From NCBI RefSeq assembly GCF_020171785.1, contig NZ_JAIVAE010000013.1, positions 1 to 64,000 of the forward strand: 64,000 nucleotides of DNA. Reading direction: 5' to 3'. The notes under the pieces were generated by a model. It ran no database searches. It saw nothing but the letters and a program-made list of their open reading frames with translations, and was not told where the DNA came from. A program made the translations under genes and the position numbers. This stretch comes from Guptibacillus hwajinpoensis (GTDB lineage Bacteria; Bacillota; Bacilli; Bacillales; Guptibacillaceae). This document shows positions 36,632-44,284 of this stretch, piece by piece (positions within the stretch are counted from its first letter, which is position 1; every line of letters begins with the position of its first letter).

Positions 36632-36659
36632 GGAAGCATGTTTACGTCAACATGCTTCC
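36632..36659 (-). terminator. Hairpin after 6-phosphogluconate dehydrogenase gene
   Basis: GGAAGCATGTT and AACATGCTTCC form an 11-bp perfect stem. There is no strong T run after it on the minus strand, so it may be only a partial terminator. Confidence 0.6.
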
Positions 36660-36672
36660 CACATCTATCTAT

Positions 36673-37572
36673 TTAATTGCTTTTTTCAGTTGCGTGACCG
36701 CCGAATTCATTACGAAGAGCTGCAACGACTTTACCAGTGAACGTATCGTCTTCTAATGAACGATAGCGCATCATTAGGGAAAGCGCGATAACAGGAGTTG
36801 CTGTTTGGAGATCAAGAGCTGTCTCTACTGTCCATTTCCCTTCACCTGATGAGTTCATCACACCACGAATTTCATCAAGATTAGCGTCTTTTGAGAAAGC
36901 CTGCTCGGTTAATTCCATTAACCAAGAACGAATAACAGAACCGTTATTCCATACGCGTGCCACTTTTTCGTAGTCAAAATCGTACTCACTTTTACTTAGT
37001 AAATCAAAACCTTCGGCAATGGACTGCATCATGCCATATTCTACGCCATTATGAACCATTTTCAAGAAGTGACCGCTACCGGACTCGCCAGTATACAGGT
37101 AACCATCTTCAACGCAAATGTCTTTAAATAATGGCTCGATGGTTTCAAACACAGTGCTATCTCCACCGATCATCGTACAAGCGCCATTGCGTGCACCTGA
37201 CTTCCCACCGCTTGTGCCTACATCAAAGAAATAAATGCCTTTTTCTAAAAGCATTTCGCCTCTGCGCTTTGAATCCTTATAGTGGGAATTCCCGCCATCA
37301 ATGATGATATCACCATGGTCGAGAAGCCCCGACAATTCAGTTGTAACAGCTTCAGTGATATCGCCTGAAGGAACCATCATCCAAAGAATACGTGGTGATT
37401 CGAGTGATGCTACCACTTCTTTAAGAGAGTGCTTTCCTGTAAAGCCCTCTTCATTCATTTTCTGAACCTGCTCATCATTTGCATCGTGTACGATCACGTT
37501 GTGTTCATGATCACGTAAGTTTAAAGCAAGGTTGTATCCCATTTTGCCAAGACCAATTAATCCGACGTTCAT
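36673..37572 (-). CDS. gndA: 6-phosphogluconate dehydrogenase, short NAD-type
   Basis: A 299-aa decarboxylating 6-phosphogluconate dehydrogenase of the short class (YqeC/Gnd-like), about 170 residues shorter than the classical enzyme. GLIGLGKMG is the dinucleotide motif; VIVHDAN has Asp at the position that favours NAD+. DGGNSHYKDS, TSGGKSGARNGAC and MVHNGVEYGMMQ carry substrate and catalytic residues (Lys/Asn). It turns 6-phosphogluconate into ribulose-5-phosphate and CO2, completing gluconate entry. Divergent from the RpiR regulator. Confidence 0.92.
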   Translation of the reverse strand: MNVGLIGLGKMGYNLALNLRDHEHNVIVHDANDEQVQKMNEEGFTGKHSLKEVVASLESPRILWMMVPSGDITEAVTTELSGLLDHGDIIIDGGNSHYKDSKRRGEMLLEKGIYFFDVGTSGGKSGARNGACTMIGGDSTVFETIEPLFKDICVEDGYLYTGESGSGHFLKMVHNGVEYGMMQSIAEGFDLLSKSEYDFDYEKVARVWNNGSVIRSWLMELTEQAFSKDANLDEIRGVMNSSGEGKWTVETALDLQTATPVIALSLMMRYRSLEDDTFTGKVVAALRNEFGGHATEKSN

Positions 37573-37676
37573 ATGAAAAACTCCTTATACGAATGAAATA
37601 TTTTTTCTTATACACTAATTATACATTAAATATTTTTTGTTTCAATTGGTTGAGCGGAATCTATTTTCATCTTAAT

Positions 37677-37690
37677 TGTAATCGGTTACA
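37677..37690. promoter_or_regulatory. cre box (or RpiR operator) before the RpiR-type regulator gene
   Basis: TGTAATCGGTTACA is an exact match to the cre consensus TGWNANCGNTNWCA. It lies 37 bp upstream of the regulator start. The extended palindrome TTGTAA-TCGG-TTACAA also resembles operators of HexR, an RpiR-family repressor, so autoregulation is an alternative. Confidence 0.6.
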
Positions 37691-37726
37691 ATGATAAAAT
37701 CAGGAGTGATAGAGAGGAGAATGAAC

Positions 37727-38584
37727 ATGTCCGATACGGAAACCCGTCATTGCCTTCCAAGAATCCGTTCTTCTTATTCGCAATTTAGCGAAAAAGAACG
37801 ACAGGTGGCGGATTATATATTGAACAATTCGAATAAGATCATCCACAGCACAATTAATCAGGTTGCAGAAGATTTGAACGTAGCTGATGCAACTGTTTTT
37901 CGTTTTTGTAAGCGAATCGGTTTCAAAGGCTTTCAAGCGATGAAAATTGCCCTGGCTGCAGAAATTGTTAATCCGATTCAGGATATTCATGAAACCATCA
38001 CAGAAACGGACTCCCCGAAAGAGGTTGCGCAAAAGGTGCTTCGATCAAACATTCGAACGCTAGAGGACACGTACCACATATTGGATGATGCGACGATTGA
38101 TCAGGCCGTTCAAATTTTATTAAAAGCGACGCATATTGAATTTTACGGAAATGGTGGTTCTGGAATTATTGCGATGGACGCACAGCATAAGTTTATTCGA
38201 ACAGGATTACGCTCAACGTCATATAGCGATGCACATTTGCAAATCATGTCAGCCTCTCAGCTATCAAGTAGTGATGTGGCCGTCTTGATTTCTCATTCTG
38301 GTACGAATAAAGATATGCTTCGCGTAGCTGACATCGCACGTGAAACTGGGGCAACCACGATCGCTATCACGAATCTGGCTACCTCGCCACTAAGTAAAAA
38401 AGTTGATATTCCTCTCTATACCGTTTCACAAGAAACAGACTTTCGCTCTGAAGCGCTCGCATCTAGGATTGCACAGCTAAGTCTCGTTGATGCACTTTAT
38501 GTAAATATTATGATTGCACGAAAAGAAAAATCAAAGCACTCCCTGCAACTTATGCGTGAAGCCATCTCTTCAAAGCGAATTTAA
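37727..38584 (+). CDS. RpiR/HexR-type transcriptional regulator
   Basis: A 285-aa regulator with an N-terminal HTH_6 domain (VADATVFRFCKRIGFKGFQAM) and a SIS sugar-phosphate-binding domain (YGNGGSGIIAMDAQHKF; ISHSGTNKDML). Start is ATG at 37727, 7 nt after GAGAGGAG. Divergent from the gluconate dehydrogenase gene, it most likely responds to 6-phosphogluconate or a related ester and controls the gluconate genes, replacing GntR of B. subtilis. Confidence 0.9.
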   Translation: MSDTETRHCLPRIRSSYSQFSEKERQVADYILNNSNKIIHSTINQVAEDLNVADATVFRFCKRIGFKGFQAMKIALAAEIVNPIQDIHETITETDSPKEVAQKVLRSNIRTLEDTYHILDDATIDQAVQILLKATHIEFYGNGGSGIIAMDAQHKFIRTGLRSTSYSDAHLQIMSASQLSSSDVAVLISHSGTNKDMLRVADIARETGATTIAITNLATSPLSKKVDIPLYTVSQETDFRSEALASRIAQLSLVDALYVNIMIARKEKSKHSLQLMREAISSKRI

Positions 38585-38595
38585 CTTAAACGACT

Positions 38596-38620
38596 ACCGC
38601 TGATCCTGGCGGTTTTTTTA
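38596..38620 (+). terminator. Terminator of the RpiR-type gene
   Basis: ACCGC and GCGGT stem followed by seven T. Confidence 0.7.
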
Positions 38621-38661
38621 TTTGAATGTTCCTTACTTCCAATAAAAACAAAGCACTTCGT

Positions 38662-38710
38662 AAGACAAATTAAGAATCGTCGTGCTAAACTGTAAGAGTT
38701 AGAATTACAG
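38662..38710 (+). promoter_or_regulatory. Promoter and inverted repeat before the flavin oxidoreductase gene
   Basis: AAGACA (38662-38667), 18-nt spacer, TAAACT (38686-38691). An inverted repeat CTGTAA (38690-38695)/TTACAG (38705-38710) covers the transcription start, a position suited to repression. Confidence 0.5.
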
Positions 38711-38734
38711 TAAGTGTACAGAAGGAGGAATACA

Positions 38735-39853
38735 ATGACTTCAAATCGAAAAATGCTACAAGCTTATACGCTACCTTCCGGGGTAGAATTAAAAAACCGT
38801 GTCATGCTTGCTCCAATGACCAATTTCTTATCAAATGATGACGGCACTGTTTCCGCACAGGAGCTTGCTTATTATGAAAAGCGCTCTGGCGGTGTAGGTG
38901 CAGTTATTACCGCTTGTGCAAATGTGCTTCCACACGGAAAAGGCTTCGCTGGTGAAATTGGAGCGAACCGCGATGAACAGATTCCAGGTCTCAAAAAATT
39001 AGCAGACACTATTCACTCTGAAGGTGCAAAAGCCATTCTACAAATCTTCCATGGCGGAAGAATGTGTCCTCCAGAGCTCGTTCCAGATGAAGAAATCCTT
39101 AGCGCAAGTGCTATCCCGGCTGAGCGTGAAGGTTCGAAAACACCTCGTGCTATGACAGAAGATGAAATTCAAGAAACCATTCAAGCTTTCGGTGAAGCAA
39201 CGCGAAGAGCAATTGAAGCGGGGTTTGATGGAGTAGAACTTCATGGTGCAAATACGTACCTTCTTCAACAGTTCTTTTCTCCTCATTCAAACCGAAGAGA
39301 AGATTCATGGGGTGGAAGCCTTGAAAATCGCATGAAATTCCCATTAGCTGTCTTAGAATCTGTCCAAGCAGCAATCAAAAAACACGCTAGTGGTGCTTTC
39401 GTTCTTGGTTATCGCATCTCACCTGAAGAACGTGAAAATCCTGGCATCACAATGGACGATACTCTTCAGCTTGTAGATGTTCTTGCCACACGCAATCTGG
39501 ATTATGTTCACGTTTCACTATCCGATTTCTATCAAGGTTCGATGCGTGAGGAAGACCCTACACCACGCATGGAAATCATCAAAGAACGAATTGGTCACAT
39601 CGTTCCCGTCATCGGTGTCGGCTCTCTTCATACTCCAGATGAAGTAGAAAAAGCACTTGATACAGGCGTACCTCTCATTGCCCTTGGTCGCGAAATGATC
39701 ATGGAACCGAACTGGGTAGAGAAAGTCCAAAATGGAGACGAAGAAAACATTCGTGTAACGTTACGGAAAGATGCTCAGCAAGAACTCGTTTTACCTGATC
39801 CGCTTTGGAACGCGATATTCAGCGTGCCTGGCTGGTTCCCAATCGAAGAATAA
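38735..39853 (+). CDS. NADH-dependent flavin oxidoreductase (Old Yellow Enzyme family)
   Basis: A 372-aa FMN TIM-barrel enzyme similar in length and pattern to B. subtilis YqiG. VMLAPMTNFLSNDDG at strand 1, ILQIFHGGRM, GFDGVELHGANTYLLQQFFS with the substrate-binding His, and SNRREDSWGGSLENR are OYE hallmarks. It reduces activated alkenes such as enones, nitro compounds or quinones. ATG at 38735 follows GAAGGAGG. Monocistronic with terminator. Confidence 0.9.
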   Translation: MTSNRKMLQAYTLPSGVELKNRVMLAPMTNFLSNDDGTVSAQELAYYEKRSGGVGAVITACANVLPHGKGFAGEIGANRDEQIPGLKKLADTIHSEGAKAILQIFHGGRMCPPELVPDEEILSASAIPAEREGSKTPRAMTEDEIQETIQAFGEATRRAIEAGFDGVELHGANTYLLQQFFSPHSNRREDSWGGSLENRMKFPLAVLESVQAAIKKHASGAFVLGYRISPEERENPGITMDDTLQLVDVLATRNLDYVHVSLSDFYQGSMREEDPTPRMEIIKERIGHIVPVIGVGSLHTPDEVEKALDTGVPLIALGREMIMEPNWVEKVQNGDEENIRVTLRKDAQQELVLPDPLWNAIFSVPGWFPIEE

Positions 39854-39854
39854 A

Positions 39855-39898
39855 ATGAATAAAGCCCCCGCAATTTTTTTGCAGGGGCTTTATTCATT
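39855..39898. terminator. Bidirectional terminator
   Basis: AATGAATAAAGCCCC and GGGGCTTTATTCATT form a long stem between convergent genes, overlapping the stop codon of the DUF1330 gene. Confidence 0.88.
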
Positions 39899-40211
39899 TC
39901 AATACAGGGCGCAGATCCTCTAGCTTTTCAAACAAATGCCAAACAAAATCATCGACACCTAACTCACGATGTGGATGCAAATCTTCAAGATCAGGATCAT
40001 TCACATAGTTGTAAATGCCCTCTTTCGATTCCCATTCAACGAGCATCATCACCTGCCTCGGCGCAATGTCCCCTTCTGGAGAGGAATCGAGCTTCCCGAT
40101 AGCCACAACTTTTCCCCCGTATTGACGTAGCGGTTCTTCTGCCCTTCTAGCATATTCAGCATATTCTTCCCCGTCTTTTACATTAAATAGATTCAGTGCG
40201 TACAGTGCCAT
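39894..40211 (-). CDS. DUF1330 family protein (dimeric alpha-beta barrel)
   Basis: A 105-aa protein of the DUF1330 type, a ferredoxin-like dimeric fold (MALYALNLFNVKDGEEYAEY; YGGKVVAIGKL; VMMLVEWESKEGIYNYVNDP). ATG at 40211 follows GGGAGGGAG. Its start overlaps the end of the molybdopterin oxidoreductase gene by 29 bp, so the two are translationally coupled. Function unknown; related folds act as small oxygenases or isomerases, so it may handle a product of its partner. Confidence 0.8.
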   Translation of the reverse strand: MALYALNLFNVKDGEEYAEYARRAEEPLRQYGGKVVAIGKLDSSPEGDIAPRQVMMLVEWESKEGIYNYVNDPDLEDLHPHRELGVDDFVWHLFEKLEDLRPVLK

Positions 40212-42450
40212 GCTTCTCCCTCCCACTCTTTGTTTTACTAACTGTTATTGGGATCCCATTTAAAACGGCGGTTCCGGAGACAGCATCACGCCTTTTTTCA
40301 TCGCTTAATAGATTGGTATTCACGCCTTTGTTATCCTTTGCTACCGCCATTTTCACACCGCTAAGATCATGCCCATAGCCATGGGGAATGCTTCCTACTC
40401 CAGGCATAATGTCGTTTGTGAGCTCCACAATGACTTCAATACGCCCTACTTCTGATTCCACAACAGCGACATCGCCATCTTGAATCTTAAGCCTCTCTCC
40501 GTCTGTTGGGTTAAGCCACAATGTACACCGATCTTTTCCTTTCATAAGCACAGGTAAGTTATGCATCCATGAATTATTTGACCGTAAATTTCTTCGACCA
40601 ATTAAGAGCATATCGGATTTGTTCGTCTCGTTCTTAAGTCTTGTTACGTCATCAACAATCAATTCAGGAGCGAGCTCGATCTTCCCTGTATGCGTGAGCA
40701 GTACTTCTGGAATCCGTGATTTTAACGCTCCCAAATCAATGCCATGTGGGTTCTCTTCAAGCTTCTTTAGACTTAAACCATCCTGTTGTTTAAAATGGTC
40801 TCCGTAAGGCCCAGAACGGAGCATATAATCAAGCATTCGTTCTGGACCTTTTCGTCCTTCTAACGCTTCCGATATTTCCTTTGGGTTGCGACCATAAATG
40901 GGTGAGCGATCATTTTTAATGTCTTTTTTGATAAGATAGTGTATCGATGCATCATCTAATTTGTTTACTGCATCTTGATGTGGTTCTTCCTCTCCAACTA
41001 ATGCTGCAAGCTTGAGAAGAATTTCCCACTCATCAAGCTGACCTTCATTCTTCTCAAAAACGGGTGGCGAGTAGTGAGAAATATTACGAACTGAAAGCTG
41101 GTAAAAGGAAAGGTCATAGTGTGAGCGTTCAAGGGGTGTTGGTGCCGGAAAGATGACGTTTGCGTTTCTTGTCGTTTCATTTATATAACAGTCAACACTT
41201 ACCATAAAATCAAGATTTTCCATCGCGTTTTGTAATCGCTTACTATTTGGAGTTGATAAAACAGGGTTACCCGCAACCGTGACGAATGCTCGAATTTGCC
41301 CTTCACCAGGGGTATCCATTTCTTCTGCAAGACACGCAACAGGAAGTTCACCTAGTACTTCAGGCATACGACTAACCCTGCTTCTAAAACGATCAAAACG
41401 ATAACCTTTCTTAGACATTTTTCCACCGGCAGCAGGCGTTGTGAACATGACGCCGCCTTCACGATCCAAATTACCTGTCACATAATTTATCACGTCAATT
41501 AACCAGCTATTTACTGTTCCGAATGCCTGCGTACATGTCCCCATTCGTCCATACACAGAAGCGCACGTGGCAGAAGAAATGTCTCTTGCGATCGTACGAA
41601 TCGTTTCTGCATCAAGACCGCATACGGCTGCCATTTTTTCAGGAGGGAAATCGTTTGCCAGTTTCTTTACTTCCGAAAGGCCGTTTACATGCTGAGCAAG
41701 ATGCGTTTCCTTCGTTAACCCTTCATCAAATAAGGTGTAAAGGATACTAAATAAGAAATACCCATCTGTGCCAGGTTTAATAAAATGATGGTCATCCGCC
41801 AGTTTAGCGGTAGCTGTACGAACTGGATCAACAACAACCAGACGCCCACCTCTGTCCTGTAAAGCTTTCAGTCTCCCACGCATGTTAGGTCCCGTCATTA
41901 AACTTCCATTTGAAACGATCGGGTTCGCGCCAATAACTAGAAAATACTGCGTCCGATCAATATCTGGGATCGGTATGCTAAAGTCGCTTCCGTACATAAA
42001 CTCTGCTGCTAACTGTTTGGGAATTTGGTCAACTGTGCTGGCAGAGTATTGATTACGGCTTCCAAGTGCACGAAGAAACAGAGGCAAATAGAGCATGCCT
42101 GATAGGTTGTGCACATTTGGATTTCCAAGATAGACGCCCACAGCATCTCGTCCGTGCATTTCAATCACACTACGAAGGCCTTTTCTTACTTCCTTAAAAG
42201 CTTCTTCATAGCTCACTGTAAACCATTCCGCGCCTTTTCGTATCATAGGCTTTCTTATCCGGTCTTTATCGTGATGCAATTCCTTTAAACTAAACCCTTT
42301 TGGACATAAATACCCTTTGCTAAAAGGATCTTGCTTATCTCCTTCAATATGCGTAACTTCTCCATTAACAGTGTGGATTTCTAACCCACACGTCGCTTCG
42401 CAAAGTGGACAGGTGCGATAGTGAACGTCCTCCTTAACCGAATCCATCAT
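40183..42450 (-). CDS. Molybdopterin-dependent oxidoreductase with [4Fe-4S] cluster
   Basis: A 755-aa protein of the DMSO-reductase superfamily. The N-terminal cluster motif is Cys14, Cys17, Cys21 and Cys49 (CPLCEATCGLEI ... CPKG). LGNPNVHN, VVDPVRTATAKLADDHHF and the C-terminal WLNPTDGERLKIQDGDVAVV are molybdopterin-guanine-dinucleotide regions. No twin-arginine signal is present, so it is cytoplasmic. No electron-transfer subunit is adjacent. The reaction is not assignable; the DUF1330 partner and the R2lox cluster next door suggest a catabolic redox role. ATG at 42450 follows AAAGGAGG. Confidence 0.87.
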   Translation of the reverse strand: MMDSVKEDVHYRTCPLCEATCGLEIHTVNGEVTHIEGDKQDPFSKGYLCPKGFSLKELHHDKDRIRKPMIRKGAEWFTVSYEEAFKEVRKGLRSVIEMHGRDAVGVYLGNPNVHNLSGMLYLPLFLRALGSRNQYSASTVDQIPKQLAAEFMYGSDFSIPIPDIDRTQYFLVIGANPIVSNGSLMTGPNMRGRLKALQDRGGRLVVVDPVRTATAKLADDHHFIKPGTDGYFLFSILYTLFDEGLTKETHLAQHVNGLSEVKKLANDFPPEKMAAVCGLDAETIRTIARDISSATCASVYGRMGTCTQAFGTVNSWLIDVINYVTGNLDREGGVMFTTPAAGGKMSKKGYRFDRFRSRVSRMPEVLGELPVACLAEEMDTPGEGQIRAFVTVAGNPVLSTPNSKRLQNAMENLDFMVSVDCYINETTRNANVIFPAPTPLERSHYDLSFYQLSVRNISHYSPPVFEKNEGQLDEWEILLKLAALVGEEEPHQDAVNKLDDASIHYLIKKDIKNDRSPIYGRNPKEISEALEGRKGPERMLDYMLRSGPYGDHFKQQDGLSLKKLEENPHGIDLGALKSRIPEVLLTHTGKIELAPELIVDDVTRLKNETNKSDMLLIGRRNLRSNNSWMHNLPVLMKGKDRCTLWLNPTDGERLKIQDGDVAVVESEVGRIEVIVELTNDIMPGVGSIPHGYGHDLSGVKMAVAKDNKGVNTNLLSDEKRRDAVSGTAVLNGIPITVSKTKSGREKHGTVRTESI

Positions 42451-42472
42451 AGAAACCTCCTTTATACAATTA

Positions 42473-42496
42473 AAAATACCAACTGGTCAGTATTTT
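42473..42496. promoter_or_regulatory. TetR-type palindrome upstream of the molybdopterin oxidoreductase
   Basis: AAAATAC and GTATTTT arms enclose CAACTGGTCA, giving a 24-bp imperfect palindrome of the AC-N2-GT type bound by many TetR-family repressors. It sits about 23-46 bp upstream of the gene start. No TetR gene is in the window. Confidence 0.4.
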
Positions 42497-42548
42497 AAGT
42501 TTACTGAAAATTCCATTATTATTCAAGGAAAAGAAAAAGCCTGCTCAG

Positions 42549-43244
42549 CTATAGAATCCACTTTTTTCGTAGTGCGTTTGCAACCGCTTCTGCACGATGG
42601 TTCGCATTTAACTTTCGAATCGCTGAACTCATATAATCTCGAGCTGTAAAATCACTTATATTAAGATGCTGAGCCATTTCTTTCGTACTATAACCATCAG
42701 CAGCATACTGAAGCACTTCGGTTTCACGTTTACTTAAAGGACTAGGGATTGTTGGAGTTGTTGGGAGCAAGTATGCGAGTGCGTGTTGAAAATACATCAT
42801 CACTTCTTCAATAAGACCTTGATGAATCGTCACTCCTTCTTCTCTCTCGTCAAGAAGGACACAACCAATTGCAATACGTTCAATGCTTAGAGGAATAATT
42901 AAGACTGATGTTAAATCGTACGCTTCGATGTATTCTTCGGGGAAAAGCTGATGATGCTGATCCATCATTAAAAAAGCCGGTTTGTTCATAAGAAGGGCAC
43001 GTTGAATGGGCGGTATCCGCCTGACGTCTTCACGAATAGCATTCATAGAGAAGACGCCATGGCGATCCACGCGAAGGATTCCTTCTCCTATACTAGTAAA
43101 GTAGGAAAAAGTGAACATGCTCGCACGCATGAATGGAAAATGAGCAAGGCATTGCTGAATCATGACTTCACAACGGTGGATTGGATCTTTGATCGAAAGC
43201 ATTCGATGAAAAGAGCGCACCCACGCTTCCTCATGCATCGACAT
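42549..43244 (-). CDS. GAF-like/LuxR-type transcriptional regulator
   Basis: A 231-aa regulator. The C-terminal NarL/LuxR helix-turn-helix runs from about 165 (LSKRETEVLQYAADGYSTKE through SDFTARDYMSSAIRKLNA). The N-terminal 160 residues look like a GAF-type ligand sensor (SVLIIPLSIERIAIGCVLLDE). There is no receiver domain, so it senses a ligand directly. ATG at 43244 follows GGGGGG. It lies between the molybdopterin oxidoreductase gene (same strand) and the divergent R2lox operon and is the natural activator candidate for one or both. Confidence 0.85.
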   Translation of the reverse strand: MSMHEEAWVRSFHRMLSIKDPIHRCEVMIQQCLAHFPFMRASMFTFSYFTSIGEGILRVDRHGVFSMNAIREDVRRIPPIQRALLMNKPAFLMMDQHHQLFPEEYIEAYDLTSVLIIPLSIERIAIGCVLLDEREEGVTIHQGLIEEVMMYFQHALAYLLPTTPTIPSPLSKRETEVLQYAADGYSTKEMAQHLNISDFTARDYMSSAIRKLNANHRAEAVANALRKKWIL

Positions 43245-43290
43245 AATTCCCCCCTATCTTTTCAGGAATATAACCTTTGGATATCATTCG

Positions 43291-43307
43291 TTACACTAGT
43301 TATGTAA
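43291..43307. promoter_or_regulatory. Candidate LuxR-regulator operator
   Basis: TTACA and TGTAA arms with a 7-bp spacer lie midway between the divergent regulator and R2lox genes, directly beside the cre box. Confidence 0.4.
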
Positions 43308-43316
43308 GCGCTTTCT
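43303..43316. promoter_or_regulatory. CcpA cre box upstream of R2lox operon
   Basis: TGTAAGCGCTTTCT matches the cre pattern TGWAARCGYTWNCW at every position. A -10-like TATTAT lies 14 bp downstream (43330-43335), so CcpA bound here would overlap the promoter and repress in rich sugar. Confidence 0.72.
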
Positions 43317-43375
43317 AAGATCGCTCTTTTATTATAGAAGGTGCTCATTGAAATCGCAAGGAAAGGCGGTCTATT

Positions 43376-44266
43376 ATGCGAAAGGAAATGATCACAACAA
43401 GTGTGCGTGGGCTTAAAGAAGATTCACTACCATTTCGACTCTATCAAAAAGCTAAGAAATTTGGCGGATGGGACCCAAGGGAGATCGATTTTACTCAAGA
43501 TTTGAAAGACTGGCAGTTTCTTACCGGTGATCAGCAGGAAGAAATTCTAAGACTCGTATCTCAATTTCAAGCTGGTGAAGAAGCCGTAACGCTTGATCTT
43601 CTTCCTTTAATCATGGTGATCGCAAAAGAAGGAAGATTGGAAGAAGAGATGTATTTAACAACCTTTCTGTACGAAGAGGCCAAACATACGGAATTTTTTC
43701 GATTTTTTCTAAATGAGATTGGTCAAACTGGCGACCTTTCACGTTTTCACTCTGACACCTATCGCACCATTTTTTACTCGATCTTGCCGGATGCGATGGA
43801 AAAGCTACAGCACGATCATTCACCTGAAGCATTAGCGGAAGCATCTACCGTCTACAACATGTTTGTAGAAGGTGTTCTTGCTGAAACCGGCTATTTCTCT
43901 TTCTACGAATCTCTTGCAAAAGCAAATGTGATGCCAGGATTAATGAAAGGCATCGGTTTACTTAAACGAGATGAATCGCGTCATATTGGCTACGGAACAT
44001 TTCTGCTACAGCGACTGATTGCTGAACACCCCCACCTCTTTGACTTTGTTCAAAACAAAATGAATCAACTCGCTCCTCTTGCCGCACAGCTTACACAAGA
44101 AGGAATCGGAGGAAGAACACATAGTGCATTCGGAAATACCCTTGATGCGACTATGGCTTTTTCAATGAAACAACTTTCTGTTCGTATGGATATTCTGGCA
44201 CGTGCAAAAGGAAAAAGTATGAATGAAATTTATCGCACTACCGAATCAGATGTTGGCGTTCTTTAA
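43376..44266 (+). CDS. R2-like ligand-binding oxidase (R2lox, Mn/Fe type)
   Basis: A 296-aa ferritin-like protein close to the R2lox proteins of Geobacillus and mycobacteria, often misnamed ribonucleotide reductase beta chain. All metal ligands are visible: Glu68 (GEEAV), Glu101 and His104 (EEAKHTEF), Glu165 (YNMFVEG), Glu200 and His203 (DESRHIG). The residues that form the R2lox Tyr-Val ether cross-link are kept as Val71 and Tyr160. The radical-tyrosine environment of true NrdF is absent and no NrdE gene is near. R2lox activates O2 at a Mn/Fe site and binds long-chain lipid-like ligands; its natural reaction is unknown. First gene of an operon with ALDH and Fe-ADH. Confidence 0.9.
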   Translation: MRKEMITTSVRGLKEDSLPFRLYQKAKKFGGWDPREIDFTQDLKDWQFLTGDQQEEILRLVSQFQAGEEAVTLDLLPLIMVIAKEGRLEEEMYLTTFLYEEAKHTEFFRFFLNEIGQTGDLSRFHSDTYRTIFYSILPDAMEKLQHDHSPEALAEASTVYNMFVEGVLAETGYFSFYESLAKANVMPGLMKGIGLLKRDESRHIGYGTFLLQRLIAEHPHLFDFVQNKMNQLAPLAAQLTQEGIGGRTHSAFGNTLDATMAFSMKQLSVRMDILARAKGKSMNEIYRTTESDVGVL

Positions 44267-44284
44267 AGTAAAGGAGGAAAAAAG

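Noticed and set aside
43376-44266. Ribonucleotide reductase beta subunit (NrdF)
   Set aside because: The ligand set and Val71/Tyr160 pair are those of R2lox, and no NrdE/NrdI gene is adjacent.
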